Shown here one piece after another: positions 18,761 to 26,384 of a DNA stretch of 40,104 nt (positions are counted from its first letter, which is position 1; each line of letters starts with the position of its first letter). A program made the translations under genes and the position numbers. The notes under the pieces are model-generated. The model did not search any database, had not been told where the DNA came from, and saw only the letters and a program-made list of their open reading frames with translations. The DNA comes from Planctomycetota bacterium. GTDB lineage: Bacteria > Planctomycetota > Phycisphaerae > Phycisphaerales > SM1A02. Where the stretch lies: NCBI GenBank assembly GCA_902521645.1, contig CABYSN010000007.1, positions 1-40,104 of the forward strand, written 5' to 3'.

Positions 18761-20619
18761 GAATCGACCCTCGGCAGCGGAATGATGAACTCGAAGGCGC
18801 GCCCACCCTCGAGCCGTGCTTCTGAATCATGCAGGCGGAATGAGATGCGAACCGCCGTCGGCCAGGGGGTGTAGGTGCTGACGCCACGCCCGTTGTTGCC
18901 GGAGCCGACGATCCTGGAGCCCAGACCGGGCACGCCTCCGTTGAAGACGTAGGGTTCTCCGCTCGGCGTGCGCAGAATCGCGTTGTCACCGTTGAAACCG
19001 AAGACCGCGCCGTACCGGCGGATCACACTTCCCGGATCGTTGGCGGTCTCTTCTCCGAATTCGATGTGGGCGAGCGTCTCATCGGTCTGAAGACCGAAGG
19101 GATCGGAGATGAAGAAGGTGCCGGAGCCCAGTTCGGTGCCGACCGGAGGACCGATGCGGACCGCATCCCCACCCGCACCACCACCACCGGTGGCGCGACG
19201 TCCGGGATCGCCGATGTGCGACCACCCGGATCCCGAGTCAGGCGGAAGCGAGCCATCCATGAACGCACTGGCGGGCGCGGATCCGATGACCTCATCGGAA
19301 AGTCCGAACCAGGGTGTGCTTCCGCCATTCACAAGCGCGGTGCCTTCGACGACCACGCCGGGCAGTCCACCGACGAGCCTCTGGTCGGATCCGTTTCCGG
19401 GAAAGGACACGTCCTTGTCGCGACCGACGCCATCGGCCCAGGTCCACTCGACGCGAAAGTCGGAGACATTGGGCCCGAGCACGGCATTGGTCAGCATCGT
19501 GTCCATGCGCTGCATGCTGGGCGCGCGAAGTTCTCCACGCGGGTATCCGTTGTACATCGCATCGAGCACCTGATTGGTCTTGACCAGGTCGGTCGGACTG
19601 GCGAAGAAATCGTTCTCGCCGCCCTGATTCGAGCCGTTGAAACCCCAGTCGCTGGGATCGTTCCAGAAGTAACAGACTTCCTGACGCAGCGTGTCACGCT
19701 CGGTGGCGGCGATGTCGACGCGAGAGTTGATCAGGTCGGGCCGAAAGCGAATCGAGCCATCGTTGAAGGGATCGTAGAAGATCGAGGGTGCGGAGTTCGG
19801 GTCGCCTCCGGCGTCACCGGACATGAAGTAGTCTCCGGTGTTGCCGACATCCCCACCACCGGTCTGACGCGAGCCGTCATCATCACCCAGCAGCGTCGAT
19901 TGACGACACAGGATCCAGTTCTCGGTCGACTCCGGAAGCAGAGGCACGTTCGAGGCCGCGTTGGCCCCGCTCGGCCAGCGTTGGAAGGGAAGGTCACCTG
20001 CAGGGTAGTAACTCCAGGGATAGAGCCCTTCGTTGTCGGCGTTCTCGAGCCCTTCCCGATCGATGTCGAGGATGTCGCCACCGACGGGGTCGTTCTGATA
20101 GGGCTGGATCTTCACCTGAACCCCGGGACTGTAGAAGACGCTCGAGTAGTAGCTCTGAGCGGGCGCGGGCTTGTCCAGACCGACCTGATCCGAAGAGGCG
20201 TTCGCGTAGGAGTCGAGCGCCCGGGTCGAGGCGGCCAGACCCTCCGTGAAGAAGAAGAGCTGGTCGGAGCGGATCTCCGCGTCATCATCCCGAGTGGGGT
20301 CGAGCAGGCGACCGGTCTGTGGCTTGTTGATGTCGTTTGGGACACCCACGCACTGGACCGCGAAGAAACCATCACGCGTGATCCGCTTGAAGTCGTTGCG
20401 GATGACTCGTTCGATCGCGTTGGCCTGCTGGAGGATGTCGGAGTTCGCCTCACCCAGCGAGGAGACCCTCTGCGCGGTGCTGAAGATCGAACTGGTCGCG
20501 AGAATCACGACCAGAAGGACCGCGATCGCGATCAACATCTCGGTCAGGGTGAACGCAGCCCGAAGAGGGGCGATACTTGAGAAACGTGAATGGGTCCGCT
20601 GTCTTGGTGTGCGAGTCAT
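18757..20619 (-). CDS. gspJ: GspJ-like minor pseudopilin, enlarged
   Basis: This 620-residue protein has a type IV prepilin N-terminus: a basic leader, then AAFTLTEMLIAIAVLLVVILA. Predicted cleavage is between A22 and F23, with Glu27 at +5. After the helix, ANAIERVIRNDFKRITRDG matches the pattern that follows the helix in GspJ (a long amphipathic stretch with conserved Asp and Arg). It lies between the GspI-like and GspK-like genes, where gspJ belongs in type II secretion operons. Usual GspJ proteins are about 200 residues; here roughly 400 extra residues follow, rich in Gly, Asp and Ser. It would sit in the inner membrane and then at the pseudopilus tip. Start and stop both overlap neighbours, implying coupled translation. 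The -1 residue is Ala rather than the usual Gly. Confidence 0.68.
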   Translation of the reverse strand: MTRTPRQRTHSRFSSIAPLRAAFTLTEMLIAIAVLLVVILATSSIFSTAQRVSSLGEANSDILQQANAIERVIRNDFKRITRDGFFAVQCVGVPNDINKPQTGRLLDPTRDDDAEIRSDQLFFFTEGLAASTRALDSYANASSDQVGLDKPAPAQSYYSSVFYSPGVQVKIQPYQNDPVGGDILDIDREGLENADNEGLYPWSYYPAGDLPFQRWPSGANAASNVPLLPESTENWILCRQSTLLGDDDGSRQTGGGDVGNTGDYFMSGDAGGDPNSAPSIFYDPFNDGSIRFRPDLINSRVDIAATERDTLRQEVCYFWNDPSDWGFNGSNQGGENDFFASPTDLVKTNQVLDAMYNGYPRGELRAPSMQRMDTMLTNAVLGPNVSDFRVEWTWADGVGRDKDVSFPGNGSDQRLVGGLPGVVVEGTALVNGGSTPWFGLSDEVIGSAPASAFMDGSLPPDSGSGWSHIGDPGRRATGGGGAGGDAVRIGPPVGTELGSGTFFISDPFGLQTDETLAHIEFGEETANDPGSVIRRYGAVFGFNGDNAILRTPSGEPYVFNGGVPGLGSRIVGSGNNGRGVSTYTPWPTAVRISFRLHDSEARLEGGRAFEFIIPLPRVDS

Positions 20620-22019
20620 CAGAGTTCTCCCACGGTGGCATAGACGGGCGTGAGCGTGAATCCATTGCGGGTCTCTGGAGGAATGAACCAGATCGACTTG
20701 ACCGCACTCGCGATGTTGGCTCGCGCGGTGTTGTCGACCGCTCCCCCGGGCGTTGCGTTGTTGAGATTCCCGTTCACGTCCATGACCGGAACATAGGGCA
20801 CCTGCTGCGTGAGCCGGACAGGTCCTTCGGCACCGTTGTCACGGCCGGCGAGAACTCGATGCACGGTCCCGTTCTGATCGATCAACCACTGCCCGGACTG
20901 CTGCCACCCGTTGGCATAAGGGTCGAGCTGACTCAGGACGGAACCCGAGGGAAGCGTGCCGGGAACGGTGAGATTGTTGAGCGGATTGTTGTCGGGAGTC
21001 ACGCCGCCTTCCGGATACCAGCGATCATTGACCGAAGGGAAATCGACCCTGACTGGAAGTGGGGATTCACGGGGGTTCTTGATGGCGACACCCGAGATGA
21101 GGTCGGGACTGGCTGGAGCACCCTGATGACAGACGGCGTAGGGAAGCTGTTCCCCACCATTGAAACCGACTCGATAGACGAAGATCGCGACCTGGACCCG
21201 ACCTTGATACCGACGGAACATGCAGTCCCAGTAATACTCGGGCGCATCGGCACCGCGCGGCCAGCCACGCTCGTCCTGAGTCACCATGACCAGGGGCTCC
21301 GAACGACCTTCGCGAAGCGGGTCGGTGTGATCGTCGAAGTTGCCGTTTCCTGAGGGAAGGAATTCGTTGAGAATCAGATACTTGTTGCGGTTGAATGGAA
21401 TGCCCGCGAGAAACCGTGCTTCCTCCTCGTCGAAGTCGTCCTGAAAGACGGGATCAAGCGAGGGCGAGATCGGCGTGGGACAGAACCCCGAGTAGAACGT
21501 GCCCATGTTGGCGAAATCGCTGGTGTAGAAGGAACTGGAATTGTCTTCCTGGGTCGTGGCGGGGTGCTGACTGGACATGTTTCCGACAGCACGGGTGAGG
21601 CGCAGACCGAAGATGTCGATGGCGCCATCGAGGGCATCGGGCTCACGATTGACATCGGGAAGTTCGTTCGGACTGGGTTGGGACGCTCCGTCGAGAATGA
21701 AGGACGGACGCATCCATCCCCAGTCCCCGGAGACCGTCTGCAGGTTGTCGTCGCCGACCGTGGAACCGGCTCGCACAGCGCCGGCGGTCAGATCGAACTG
21801 TTCGAATGTTCCGAAGTCCTCCTGGGACATCTTGGTGCGCAGCAGATTCAGACCCTGCGCGGCGACGATGGGCCCCATGACGTCATCACGAGTCCGCTGC
21901 TGCTGGGCGATGCCCGCGGGAAAGATCGCAGCGACCGCGATGATTCCGATGCCGAGAATGAAGATCGCAAGCAGAAGCTCGACCAGCGAGAATCCGGATG
22001 GCGTGTTGCGAGTGTTCAT
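20619..22019 (-). CDS. gspI: GspI-like minor pseudopilin, enlarged
   Basis: The 466-residue protein begins with a nine-residue leader and then FSLVELLLAIFILGIGIIAV. G9/F10 is the likely prepilin peptidase site and Glu14 lies at +5. GIGIIAVAAIFPAGIAQQQ is like the post-helix region of GspI/PilV proteins (normally about 120-130 residues). Most of the remaining sequence is an unassigned extracytoplasmic domain. Its stop and the next start share one base (TGATG, 20617-20621), and its own start overlaps the GspH-like stop by ATGA. This is the only one of the five Glu+5 pseudopilins here with the canonical Gly at -1. The call rests on N-terminus and gene order, not on the C-terminal domain. Confidence 0.65.
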   Translation of the reverse strand: MNTRNTPSGFSLVELLLAIFILGIGIIAVAAIFPAGIAQQQRTRDDVMGPIVAAQGLNLLRTKMSQEDFGTFEQFDLTAGAVRAGSTVGDDNLQTVSGDWGWMRPSFILDGASQPSPNELPDVNREPDALDGAIDIFGLRLTRAVGNMSSQHPATTQEDNSSSFYTSDFANMGTFYSGFCPTPISPSLDPVFQDDFDEEEARFLAGIPFNRNKYLILNEFLPSGNGNFDDHTDPLREGRSEPLVMVTQDERGWPRGADAPEYYWDCMFRRYQGRVQVAIFVYRVGFNGGEQLPYAVCHQGAPASPDLISGVAIKNPRESPLPVRVDFPSVNDRWYPEGGVTPDNNPLNNLTVPGTLPSGSVLSQLDPYANGWQQSGQWLIDQNGTVHRVLAGRDNGAEGPVRLTQQVPYVPVMDVNGNLNNATPGGAVDNTARANIASAVKSIWFIPPETRNGFTLTPVYATVGEL

Positions 22020-23002
22020 CGTGCGCCCACCTCCGCGAGACCGGTGTACCGATTGAAGTGGATCCGATCTGCGTTCTCGGTGACCCAGGGCCCGAGTTCG
22101 GCGTTTCGATCCTGAATGAAGTTGACGACTCCACCGTTGGCTCCCCAGTTGGTGTAGTCGACGTCCTGCTTGGCTCGTTCCTCGTCATATACGACGAGAA
22201 ACTGGGCGGAGTTCACGAGAAAATCGCGGTCGGTCTGCCGTTGCTCGAAGTACAGGCTGTTGCCGCCATAGCCACCGGTCCCCTTGGAGACGTCGAACTG
22301 ACGATCCGAATCGAAATCGACGAAACGGTAGGAGGATTTCTCGGCTGAGACGATGGTGTTGGGATCACGCATGATCATGGTGCCGTCGCCGCTGAAGAGC
22401 ACCGCGAAACCTCCGCCCCACTGCCCCGACTGCGTGTCGTAGGTGGTGCTCGGGGCGCTGTCGCCGTTGAAGGTGATCTGGGTGAGGACCATCGGACCCG
22501 TCGCCATGAAATTCCAGAGCGTGTCTTCGTCGTCGGTGGTGACCTCGCTGATCAGGCTGAATTCCGTGTAGGGGGCGGCGACCTTGATGCCCTCTGGAAG
22601 GAGACGAGGTGCGATCGTCGGCACCGGCTGATACCGCTCGAAGTAGGCGTTGGAACTGGACCCGTAGAAGCCAGCCGGCTTGATGTCTCCGGTGAACTGC
22701 GCGACGACGACCTCGACCTGTTCGGGCTTGCTCGGATCCTCGTAGTCCTTGACGACCCGGAAGGTGACCAGTGTCGGCGTGTTCGTTCGAATGGCCTCCG
22801 AACGGGCGGAGGTGAGCGCACCGAGCACGCGATTCACTCCGGTCGAGAGCTTCACGTCACGTGACACCTTCTGAACCGAGATCACGGTCGCGACCGAGAG
22901 CACCGAGATGATGCCGATCACGACCAGCAGCTCGAGCAACGTGAAGGCACGCAGCCGTCTGAGGACATTCGACGAGGTCGACTTGCTGAAGCGCTTCATC
23001 AT
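22016..23002 (-). CDS. gspH: GspH-like minor pseudopilin
   Basis: The 328-residue protein has an R-rich leader and RAFTLLELLVVIGIISVLSV, with cleavage predicted at A19/F20 and Glu24 at +5. LGALTSARSEAIRTNTPTLVTF, directly after the helix, is the typical GspH/FimT pattern (L..AR.EA...N..V...). The C-terminal half is beta-rich by appearance and ends in aromatic and charged residues. Usual GspH proteins are about 150-190 residues. It is flanked by G-like and I-like genes, with ATGA overlaps at both ends, so it is part of the same coupled operon. GspH is thought to link the pseudopilus body to the I-J-K tip complex. Confidence 0.72.
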   Translation of the reverse strand: MMKRFSKSTSSNVLRRLRAFTLLELLVVIGIISVLSVATVISVQKVSRDVKLSTGVNRVLGALTSARSEAIRTNTPTLVTFRVVKDYEDPSKPEQVEVVVAQFTGDIKPAGFYGSSSNAYFERYQPVPTIAPRLLPEGIKVAAPYTEFSLISEVTTDDEDTLWNFMATGPMVLTQITFNGDSAPSTTYDTQSGQWGGGFAVLFSGDGTMIMRDPNTIVSAEKSSYRFVDFDSDRQFDVSKGTGGYGGNSLYFEQRQTDRDFLVNSAQFLVVYDEERAKQDVDYTNWGANGGVVNFIQDRNAELGPWVTENADRIHFNRYTGLAEVGAR

Positions 23003-23832
23003 GGCTTCTCCGGCTGATAGGAATAGACGTTGTCCTGATGATCCGGAATCCCGTCGTTGTCGCCATCGGTCGTTCCGAAATCACCGAACCGACCATCCGG
23101 CCCGGAAGACACGAGAAGCGGCCGGCGATTGCGGCAGATGCCGAATTCGATTTCATCCTGCGTCAGGATCGTGCCGTCGGTGTCGCGGAAGAAAGATCCT
23201 TCGTCACACTCGTACCAACGACGTCCCGGGAAGATGATGTAGACCTGACGATTCCAGGGGTCCACGAATTCCTTCATGTTGAAGGTGGTGATGAGAGGTT
23301 CGCCCTGGGTGGAACCGATGACGCAATCAGCGGCATGGACCAGGGTGGGGTCCGCCTTGGCGATGATCTCGGCGCAGGCCGGACTCTGGCCGAGCACGGA
23401 GAGTGCCGCAGCGAGCCACTGCCGTCGCGGATCCGAACTGCTGTTCCAGGGATCGCAGTTGTTGTTGCGTTCCCACCCGAAGGCACCATCCTCGATGTCC
23501 CCGTTGAATCGGAGATCCCCATAGGGCGCGTAGGGGACGTCGTAGTACGCATTCACATAGCGACAGTTGGAGAATCCGCAGTATTCGTCATCGACGCCTT
23601 CGAAGATCATCTCACGACCCGCCTGCTGTTCGAACTCGACCAGTGCGGCATCGACGATCGCCATGGTCGATCGGATCTGCCGGTCCTCCGACTGCCTGAG
23701 CACGATCGAACCGACTCCGAGGACGAGCCCCATGAGCAGCAGGATGATGCCGAGCACGATGACCAGCTCGAGCAGCGTGAAGGCACGTCGAACAGGTCTC
23801 ATGATGTGGGAGCGGGATGGCGTCATGATCAT
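22999..23832 (-). CDS. Second GspG-like pseudopilin
   Basis: This 277-residue protein has leader MIMTPSRSHIMRPVRR and helix AFTLLELVIVLGIILLLMGL, cleaved after A17 with Glu22 at +5. A long helix continues, and the C-terminus resembles GspG: FVDPWNRQVYIIFPG matches D.WG.P..Y, and SSGPDGRFGDFGTTDGDNDG matches the Ca-binding S.G.DG...DD region. Typical GspG has about 145 residues; the additional length lies between helix and C-terminal motif. The start shares ATGA (23829-23832) with the stop of the preceding G-like gene. Downstream ATGs at the third residue and at the M of MRPVRR are alternatives. Two G-like proteins in tandem may be a major and a minor subunit. Confidence 0.7.
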   Translation of the reverse strand: MIMTPSRSHIMRPVRRAFTLLELVIVLGIILLLMGLVLGVGSIVLRQSEDRQIRSTMAIVDAALVEFEQQAGREMIFEGVDDEYCGFSNCRYVNAYYDVPYAPYGDLRFNGDIEDGAFGWERNNNCDPWNSSSDPRRQWLAAALSVLGQSPACAEIIAKADPTLVHAADCVIGSTQGEPLITTFNMKEFVDPWNRQVYIIFPGRRWYECDEGSFFRDTDGTILTQDEIEFGICRNRRPLLVSSGPDGRFGDFGTTDGDNDGIPDHQDNVYSYQPEKP

Positions 23833-24932
23833 TTGCCGGTCTCCACGATGTTGTCCGCGTTGTAATCGTTCTCGGCGTCGATTCGAACGTCGTCGGCGCT
23901 CTTGCCGTCGGCACCGGGGCTGAACAGCGCGTAGCGTGACGCGACGAGGGCACGTGAGGCGGAGGAGTCGCCGTTGGCATCGTTGTAACGACTGTTCACG
24001 TCGGCTCCGGTTTCGAACGAATTCGGACGAAGCGCGATGACTTCGGCGAGCGAGAAAGTCTCATCGAAGAGTCGGGGATCACGGACGTCGGCAGGCGGAC
24101 GCCGGTAGTAGCGCAGAGGGTTTCCCCAGTAGTCGAGAAACACCTTGGGGTTGTTGCCATCCGCATAACCGGCATCACCGGGAAGCAGCACTCGATCCCA
24201 GACCTGGCCGTCGGCGGTGCCGCCGCTGCCATTTGAGAACGCCATGTCCTGAACCTCGCCGATCACGGTGGCGTCCTTGAGATCCAGATAGGGACCGTAG
24301 ACCTTGCCCTGCAGGGTGTGTCCGTTGTTGCCGCTGTAGGAGACGTTGCCCAGATTGCCGGGATTTCGACTGGCGAACGGGACGCCGCTGGCACTGACAT
24401 TGCTGCCGCCACCACCGAAACGTGGATTCAAGGTGGCATTCCAGAAACCATCGGGCCCGGGGGAACGGAACCCGAGCGCGGGATGCTCCCGTTGACCGGG
24501 CGTCATGTCGGAAGGCGACAGGGTGATCGGAGGCGAAGGATTGCCGCCTTCGGGCACGTAGCCGTAGCCGTCCATCCGTCGATCGTCGTAGCCGAGCAGG
24601 AACTCGGGCAGCGAGGTCAGCGAGTAGTAGGCCTGCTGCTCCTGGAACCCATCGGGAAGCGCCAGCAGATCACGCCCATGGCCCACGCCACCGGCCGCGG
24701 TCGACTGCGGCCCGAGCACCGGCGGGAGGTACCCGTGGTCGGTCTCGAAGCGGGAGATCGCATCGTTGATCGCGTTCATCAACTGGACCGTCCGGCCCTG
24801 CTGGGCGGTCCGGGCGGCCTTCGAAAGCGTGGTGATGAGGATGCCCGCGAGGATCACGATCACCCCCACCGTGACGAGCATCTCGGTGATGGTGAAGGCG
24901 CGAGCGCGTCTGTCTGATTCGAGTCGAAGCAT
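23829..24932 (-). CDS. gspG: GspG-like major pseudopilin candidate
   Basis: The 367-residue protein starts at 24932, with AAGGA ten bases upstream. The longer frame from 24983 lacks this and adds sequence overlapping the gspF end. The N-terminus is MLRLESDRRARAFTITEMLV, cleaved after A12 with Glu17 at +5. The helix runs into INDAISRFETDHGYLPP, the GspG pattern A...Y..D...YP. Near the end LDYWGNPLRYYRR corresponds to D.WG.P..Y, and SPGADGKSADDVRIDAEND to the GspG Ca-binding loop. This position directly after gspF is where gspG lies in type II secretion operons. It is more than twice the usual length, with a Gly-rich insertion in the middle. As the first G-like gene it is the best candidate for the pseudopilus shaft, although major pilins are usually short. 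Confidence 0.72.
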   Translation of the reverse strand: MLRLESDRRARAFTITEMLVTVGVIVILAGILITTLSKAARTAQQGRTVQLMNAINDAISRFETDHGYLPPVLGPQSTAAGGVGHGRDLLALPDGFQEQQAYYSLTSLPEFLLGYDDRRMDGYGYVPEGGNPSPPITLSPSDMTPGQREHPALGFRSPGPDGFWNATLNPRFGGGGSNVSASGVPFASRNPGNLGNVSYSGNNGHTLQGKVYGPYLDLKDATVIGEVQDMAFSNGSGGTADGQVWDRVLLPGDAGYADGNNPKVFLDYWGNPLRYYRRPPADVRDPRLFDETFSLAEVIALRPNSFETGADVNSRYNDANGDSSASRALVASRYALFSPGADGKSADDVRIDAENDYNADNIVETGK

Positions 24933-24986
24933 GTCGATCGATTCCTTACGGTGCACGGTGGAGGTCGGTTCGCCGACTTCCACGGT

Positions 24987-26279
24987 TCATTTCTGTCCGG
25001 AGACGCTTTCGATCATCGAAACCAGCGGAAGGAAGAGGGCGAGCACGATCGTGCCGACCACGCCTCCGAGGATCACGACCATCGCGGGCTCGAGAAGACT
25101 CAGCAGCGACTGGACCGCCACATCGACCTCTTCGTCGTAGTTGTCGGCGATCTTCATCAACATCACGTCGAGGTCACCGGTCTCTTCACCCACCTGGATC
25201 ATGTTGACCACGATCAGGTCGGTGACCTTGGCGTCACGAAGCGGGTCCGCGAAGGTCTCACCCTCGCGGATCGAATCATGCACGTTTCCGAGAGCACGTT
25301 CGAAGACCCAGTTGCCGGAAGTCTCCTTGGTGATGGTGATCGCCTCGAGAATCGGCACGCCGGCCGCGATCAGGGTTCCGAGGGTACGGGTGAAACGGGC
25401 GACCGCCGTCTTCTTGATCAGATTGCCGACCACCGGAATCTTGAGGATGATCCAGTCGGTCGCAGCGCGACCGACCTTGGGTATGCGTATCAATTTGTAG
25501 CCTGCGAACAGGAATATCGGTGACAACACGATCCAGACCGCGCCCGGTATGTCCTGCCCTTCGTCCTGGCCGGCGACCCAGCGACTCGCGTCGATGAGGA
25601 ACAGGGTGAGGTCGGGAAGCTTGACGTCGAAGTCGTTGAAGATCTCCTGGAACTTCGGAATCACGAAGTACATGATGCCGGTCACGATCAGCACCGCGAT
25701 GGTGATGACCACCGATGGATAGATCATCGCGCCCTTGATGCGGCGGCGCAGGCGCTGCCCCTTCTCCATGAAATCAGCGAGACGCTGGAGGATGATGTCG
25801 AGCACGCCACCGATCTCGCCGGCCGCCACCATCTTGCAGAAGAGTCGGTCGAACGCACGTGGATGCTTCGCCATCGCCTCGGACAGGGTCGTGCCCTGTT
25901 CCACATCCTCGGTCACGCCCTTGAGGATGCGCTTGAAGCGCCCCCCCTTCTGCTGACTCTCGAGAATCTGCAGCGAACGAAGCAGCGGAAGGCCCGCGTC
26001 CTGAAGCGTCGAGAGCTGGCGGGTGAAGAGCGTGAGCTTCTTCAGGCCGACCTTGCCCACCGGCAGATCGAGGACGATGCCCTTGCCCTTCTTCTTGGCC
26101 TTGGCATCGCCTTTGTCCTTGCCTCGCCCTTTCTGCTTCTTCTCCTTGATCGAGCCCTGCATCGGAAAGAGTCCCTTTTCACGGATCTTCTTTCCGGCTT
26201 CCTGAGGAGAGCCGGCGTCGATCGTGTTGGAGAGCTCCTTGCCCGTGGCGTCGACGGCCTTGTACTGGTAAGTCGGCAT
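24987..26279 (-). CDS. gspF: Type II secretion/type IV pilus inner-membrane platform protein GspF/PilC
   Basis: This 430-residue polytopic protein is the inner-membrane platform that couples ATPase motion to pseudopilin extrusion. It begins MPTYQYKAVD.TGK, the standard GspF/PilC start. Two repeats of the T2SSF domain are present (about 80-200 and 280-405), each led by helices with FTRQL.TL..AG.PLL and FTRTLGTLIAAGVPILEA. Three membrane segments fall near 185-210, 240-262 and 400-425. Unusual is a Lys/Gly-rich linker at about 45-67, between the N-terminal strand region and the first domain. GGGA near the start is a plausible ribosome-binding site. It follows gspE after 105 bases and a hairpin. 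Confidence 0.95.
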   Translation of the reverse strand: MPTYQYKAVDATGKELSNTIDAGSPQEAGKKIREKGLFPMQGSIKEKKQKGRGKDKGDAKAKKKGKGIVLDLPVGKVGLKKLTLFTRQLSTLQDAGLPLLRSLQILESQQKGGRFKRILKGVTEDVEQGTTLSEAMAKHPRAFDRLFCKMVAAGEIGGVLDIILQRLADFMEKGQRLRRRIKGAMIYPSVVITIAVLIVTGIMYFVIPKFQEIFNDFDVKLPDLTLFLIDASRWVAGQDEGQDIPGAVWIVLSPIFLFAGYKLIRIPKVGRAATDWIILKIPVVGNLIKKTAVARFTRTLGTLIAAGVPILEAITITKETSGNWVFERALGNVHDSIREGETFADPLRDAKVTDLIVVNMIQVGEETGDLDVMLMKIADNYDEEVDVAVQSLLSLLEPAMVVILGGVVGTIVLALFLPLVSMIESVSGQK

Positions 26280-26342
26280 CGGTGTGGATTCCCATCGTTG
26301 TTGCGCGAATGTCCGCGACTTGAAAAAAGGTCACTGTCTGAA

Positions 26343-26373
26343 GCCCGCGTGCGGTCGGAAGACCGATGCGGGC
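26343..26373 (-). other. Strong hairpin between gspE and gspF
   Basis: A 13-pair stem with one bulged base and a four-base loop is formed by GCCCGCGT...CGGTC (26343-26356) and GACCG...ATGCGGGC (26361-26373). It begins 12 bases after the gspE stop. On the minus strand a T6 run (26328-26323) comes 14 bases after the hairpin, too far for a classical terminator. It could be an mRNA-stability or processing element or a leaky terminator inside the operon. Confidence 0.45.
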
Positions 26374-26384
26374 GCTTGTTCCAA

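Noticed and set aside
16718-18874. A 718-codon plus-strand open frame opposite the N-terminal part of the gspK-like gene
   Set aside because: Same reason: low-complexity Val/Gly/Arg-rich product, spans the gspK-gspJ junction, no ribosome-binding support.
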